Shown here piece after piece: positions 20,594 through 22,169 of a stretch of DNA of 22,169 nucleotides. The notes beneath the pieces were generated by a model. It made no database searches, was not told the origin of the DNA, and worked only from the letters and a program-made list of their open reading frames with translations. A program made the translations under genes and the position numbers. How positions within the stretch are numbered: the stretch's first letter is position 1; each line of letters opens with the position of its first letter. The DNA is from an uncultured Collinsella sp. (GTDB lineage: Bacteria > Actinomycetota > Coriobacteriia > Coriobacteriales > Coriobacteriaceae): contig UQIG01000033.1 of assembly GCA_900541135.1 (NCBI GenBank), forward strand, positions 1 to 22,169, in the 5' to 3' direction.

Positions 20594-21988
20594 ATGTGCA
20601 ATGTTTCGCTCAACGGTACTCAACCGTCCGATGCGTCCCTGCGCGTCCTGCGCGCGCTTGAGGCGGCTGGTCTTGAGGCTTGGTACGTGGGCGGTTGGGT
20701 GCGCGACGCCCTGATGGGGTACCCCAGCCACGATGTTGATATGTGCTGTAGCGGCCTGTGGCAGGAGTCCAAAGCGGCGCTCGAGGCCTCCGGCATCGCG
20801 GTTGTGGAGTCGGGCATTAAATTTGGCGGAATCACGGCTATTTCCGATGGCGAGCGTATCGAGGTCACCACGTACCGTCTGGATGGCTTTTACACCGATG
20901 GTCGTCATCCCCAGAGTGTGGAGCGTGCCGCCTCGCTCGAGGACGATCTGGCGCGCCGCGACTTTACCGTCAATGCCATGGCCTGGCATCCCGAGCGCGG
21001 GCTTGTCGACCGCTACGACGGCCAGGGTGACTTGGAGCGCAAGCTGATTCGCGCTGTCGGCGATCCCAAGCGTCGCTTTAACGAGGACGCCCTGCGCATG
21101 CTGCGTGCGGTGCGCTTTGCCTGCCGTCTGGACTTTATGATTGAGCCCGAGACCAAGCGTGCGCTTGCCGAGTGCGCGCCGCTGCTCGATGCCGTGGCGC
21201 GTGAGCGTGTGGGTATTGAGCTCGAGGGCATTCTTTCGACCGGTCATGGGGGAGACGCGATGCTTCGCTATCCCGAGCTCATCTGTGCCGCTGTGCCCGA
21301 GTTGGCAGCGGGTCGCGGGTTTGATCAGCGCAGTGTCTATCATGCGTTTAACGTCTACGTGCATATCGCCCGTGTGCTGACGGTGGCGGGGGAGCTCGCG
21401 CTGTGTGACGGCGTCGCGCCCTCGTCGAGCCTTATGTGGGCGGCGTTTTTGCACGATGTGTCCAAGCCCGAGTGCTTCACGGTCGACCATGCCGGTAGCG
21501 GACACTTCTACGGTCATCCCGAGCTCGGCGCCAAGAAGGCGCGCGTCATTATGGATCGCCTGGCGCTCTCGCACGACTTGGTGCGCGACGTGTGCCTGCT
21601 CATCAAATACCATGACAAGCCGCTGCGCCCCGAGCGCTCCTGTCTGCTCAATATGATGCGCGCGCTTTCGGGTGAGGGCGTCGACACGGCCCGCCTGATT
21701 GACGAGCTCATGGACCTTAAGCGTGCCGACACACTTGGCAAGGCCCCGTCGTGCTTCTATTACGTTGAGACGATTGAGGAGATGCGCGCGATGGCGCACG
21801 AGCTGCTGAGGGCGGGGGAGCCCTATACGCTCAAGATGCTCGCCATCAACGGCGGCGACCTGATCCGTGCCGGAGTCAAGCCCGGGCCGGAACTGGGGCA
21901 GCTTCTCAACTCCGCCCTCGACGCCGTGATCGAAGACAACATTCTCAACGATCGCGAAGCTCTTTTGGTCCATCTCAACTTGAATTAG
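20594..21988 (+). CDS. cca: CCA tRNA nucleotidyltransferase (class II, with HD domain)
   Basis: This is a 464-residue class II nucleotidyltransferase that builds or repairs the 3'-CCA end of tRNAs. The head domain shows YVGGWVRDALMG with catalytic carboxylates Asp47 and Asp49 (HDVDM) and RRDFTVNAMA. The neck contains the RFNEDALRMLRAVRFACRL block used for nucleotide selection. The C-terminal part has an HD phosphohydrolase-type motif, FLHDVSKPE (His287, Asp288), with GHPELGAKKA. AGGAGG (20580-20585) lies 8 bases before ATG 20594. A poly(A) polymerase of the same family is a formal alternative, but as the only such gene seen, followed by a tRNA gene, CCA addition is most likely. Confidence 0.9.
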   Translation: MCNVSLNGTQPSDASLRVLRALEAAGLEAWYVGGWVRDALMGYPSHDVDMCCSGLWQESKAALEASGIAVVESGIKFGGITAISDGERIEVTTYRLDGFYTDGRHPQSVERAASLEDDLARRDFTVNAMAWHPERGLVDRYDGQGDLERKLIRAVGDPKRRFNEDALRMLRAVRFACRLDFMIEPETKRALAECAPLLDAVARERVGIELEGILSTGHGGDAMLRYPELICAAVPELAAGRGFDQRSVYHAFNVYVHIARVLTVAGELALCDGVAPSSSLMWAAFLHDVSKPECFTVDHAGSGHFYGHPELGAKKARVIMDRLALSHDLVRDVCLLIKYHDKPLRPERSCLLNMMRALSGEGVDTARLIDELMDLKRADTLGKAPSCFYYVETIEEMRAMAHELLRAGEPYTLKMLAINGGDLIRAGVKPGPELGQLLNSALDAVIEDNILNDREALLVHLNLN

Positions 21989-22018
21989 CTACCTAGTTTA
22001 CCTGCGTGTTCCATAACC

Positions 22019-22037
22019 TGCCGACAATTTTTCGGCA
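22019..22037 (+). terminator. Weak possible terminator after cca
   Basis: TGCCGA (22019-22024) pairs with TCGGCA (22032-22037) around a T-rich loop. Only a short AATTT follows, so its strength is doubtful. Confidence 0.3.
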
Positions 22038-22052
22038 ATTTGGAATTTCTTC

Positions 22053-22081
22053 TTGCGCTGACGTTTTTTGTCCCGTAATAT
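22053..22081 (+). promoter_or_regulatory. Candidate promoter for tRNA-Glu
   Basis: The -35 TTGCGC (22053-22058), a 17-base spacer and the -10 TAATAT (22076-22081) lie about 35 bases before the tRNA. TATATT at 22079-22084 is an alternative -10. Confidence 0.5.
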
Positions 22082-22115
22082 ATTTCTTCGCAGCACGGCA
22101 GTGCAGATGTCATGT

Positions 22116-22169
22116 GGCCCGTTCGTCTAGCGGTTTAGGACGCCGCCCTCTCAAGGCGGAGATCACCAG
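22116..22169 (+). tRNA. tRNA-Glu, anticodon CUC (3' end beyond the window)
   Basis: The sequence folds as the 5' two thirds of a tRNA. The acceptor strand GGCCCGT is followed by T8 and a D arm GTCT...GGAC (22125-22141). The anticodon stem is CCGCC/GGCGG (22143-22147 and 22155-22159), with loop CTCTCAA placing anticodon CTC at 22150-22152. The D-arm and anticodon-arm sequence is typical of bacterial tRNA-Glu. The T arm and acceptor 3' strand are cut off by the window end. Confidence 0.93.

Noticed and set aside
1..22169. CRISPR array, insertion sequence or prophage
   Set aside because: No regularly spaced direct repeats, transposase, integrase or phage gene was seen; nearly all genes are housekeeping or PTS functions with uniform composition.

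Overview
The window looks like chromosomal DNA of a Coriobacteriia actinobacterium, most likely a Collinsella or close relative. This rests on high GC content, strong G/C third-position bias, an actinobacterial-type gene order (alaS-ruvX-mltG-...-aroK-aroB-pepQ-efp-...-nusB, and tlyA-nadK-recN), and a gut-type fructose PTS locus. The taxon is an inference from gene order and composition, not from a marker gene. Coding density is high, and every gene is on the plus strand except the RpiR-type regulator.

Region 1 (1-5911) is a tightly packed housekeeping operon: alaS (5' end cut by the window edge), ruvX, mltG, a YqeG-type HAD phosphatase, aroK and an AroB-family protein. Several junctions overlap by 4 to 8 bases. 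In other actinobacteria this block carries aroE and aroC between mltG and aroK. Here they are absent, and the AroB-family protein has lost nearly every recognisable cofactor, metal and catalytic motif while keeping an intact reading frame.

Region 2 (5912-12651) starts with a structured leader, then a M24 aminopeptidase, a terminator, a good promoter and efp. An Asp23/Gls24 protein, nusB, xseB, tlyA, nadK and recN follow in close order. These serve translation, transcription antitermination, ribosome methylation, NADP synthesis and DNA repair. The run ends in a strong bidirectional terminator nested in a larger inverted repeat, facing the convergent regulator.

Region 3 (12463-20496) is a self-contained fructose phosphotransferase locus. 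It holds an RpiR/SIS regulator (minus strand) divergent from fruA (EIIBCA), then ptsH, ptsI and two tandem PfkB-type sugar kinases. It encodes the whole relay from PEP through EI and HPr to EII, plus the next kinase step. TGAA-N7-TTCA type palindromes lie in the fruA control region and over the start of the second kinase, so they are candidate operators for the regulator. A 39-bp perfect inverted repeat of unknown nature sits between fruA and ptsH.

Region 4 (20497-22169) has a CCA-adding enzyme-type tRNA nucleotidyltransferase and, at the right edge, the 5' part of tRNA-Glu(CUC).

The points most worth a second look are the AroB-like apparent pseudoenzyme, the large palindrome at 15914-16059, the palindrome-plus-terminator at 12463-12617, and the putative RpiR operator set.
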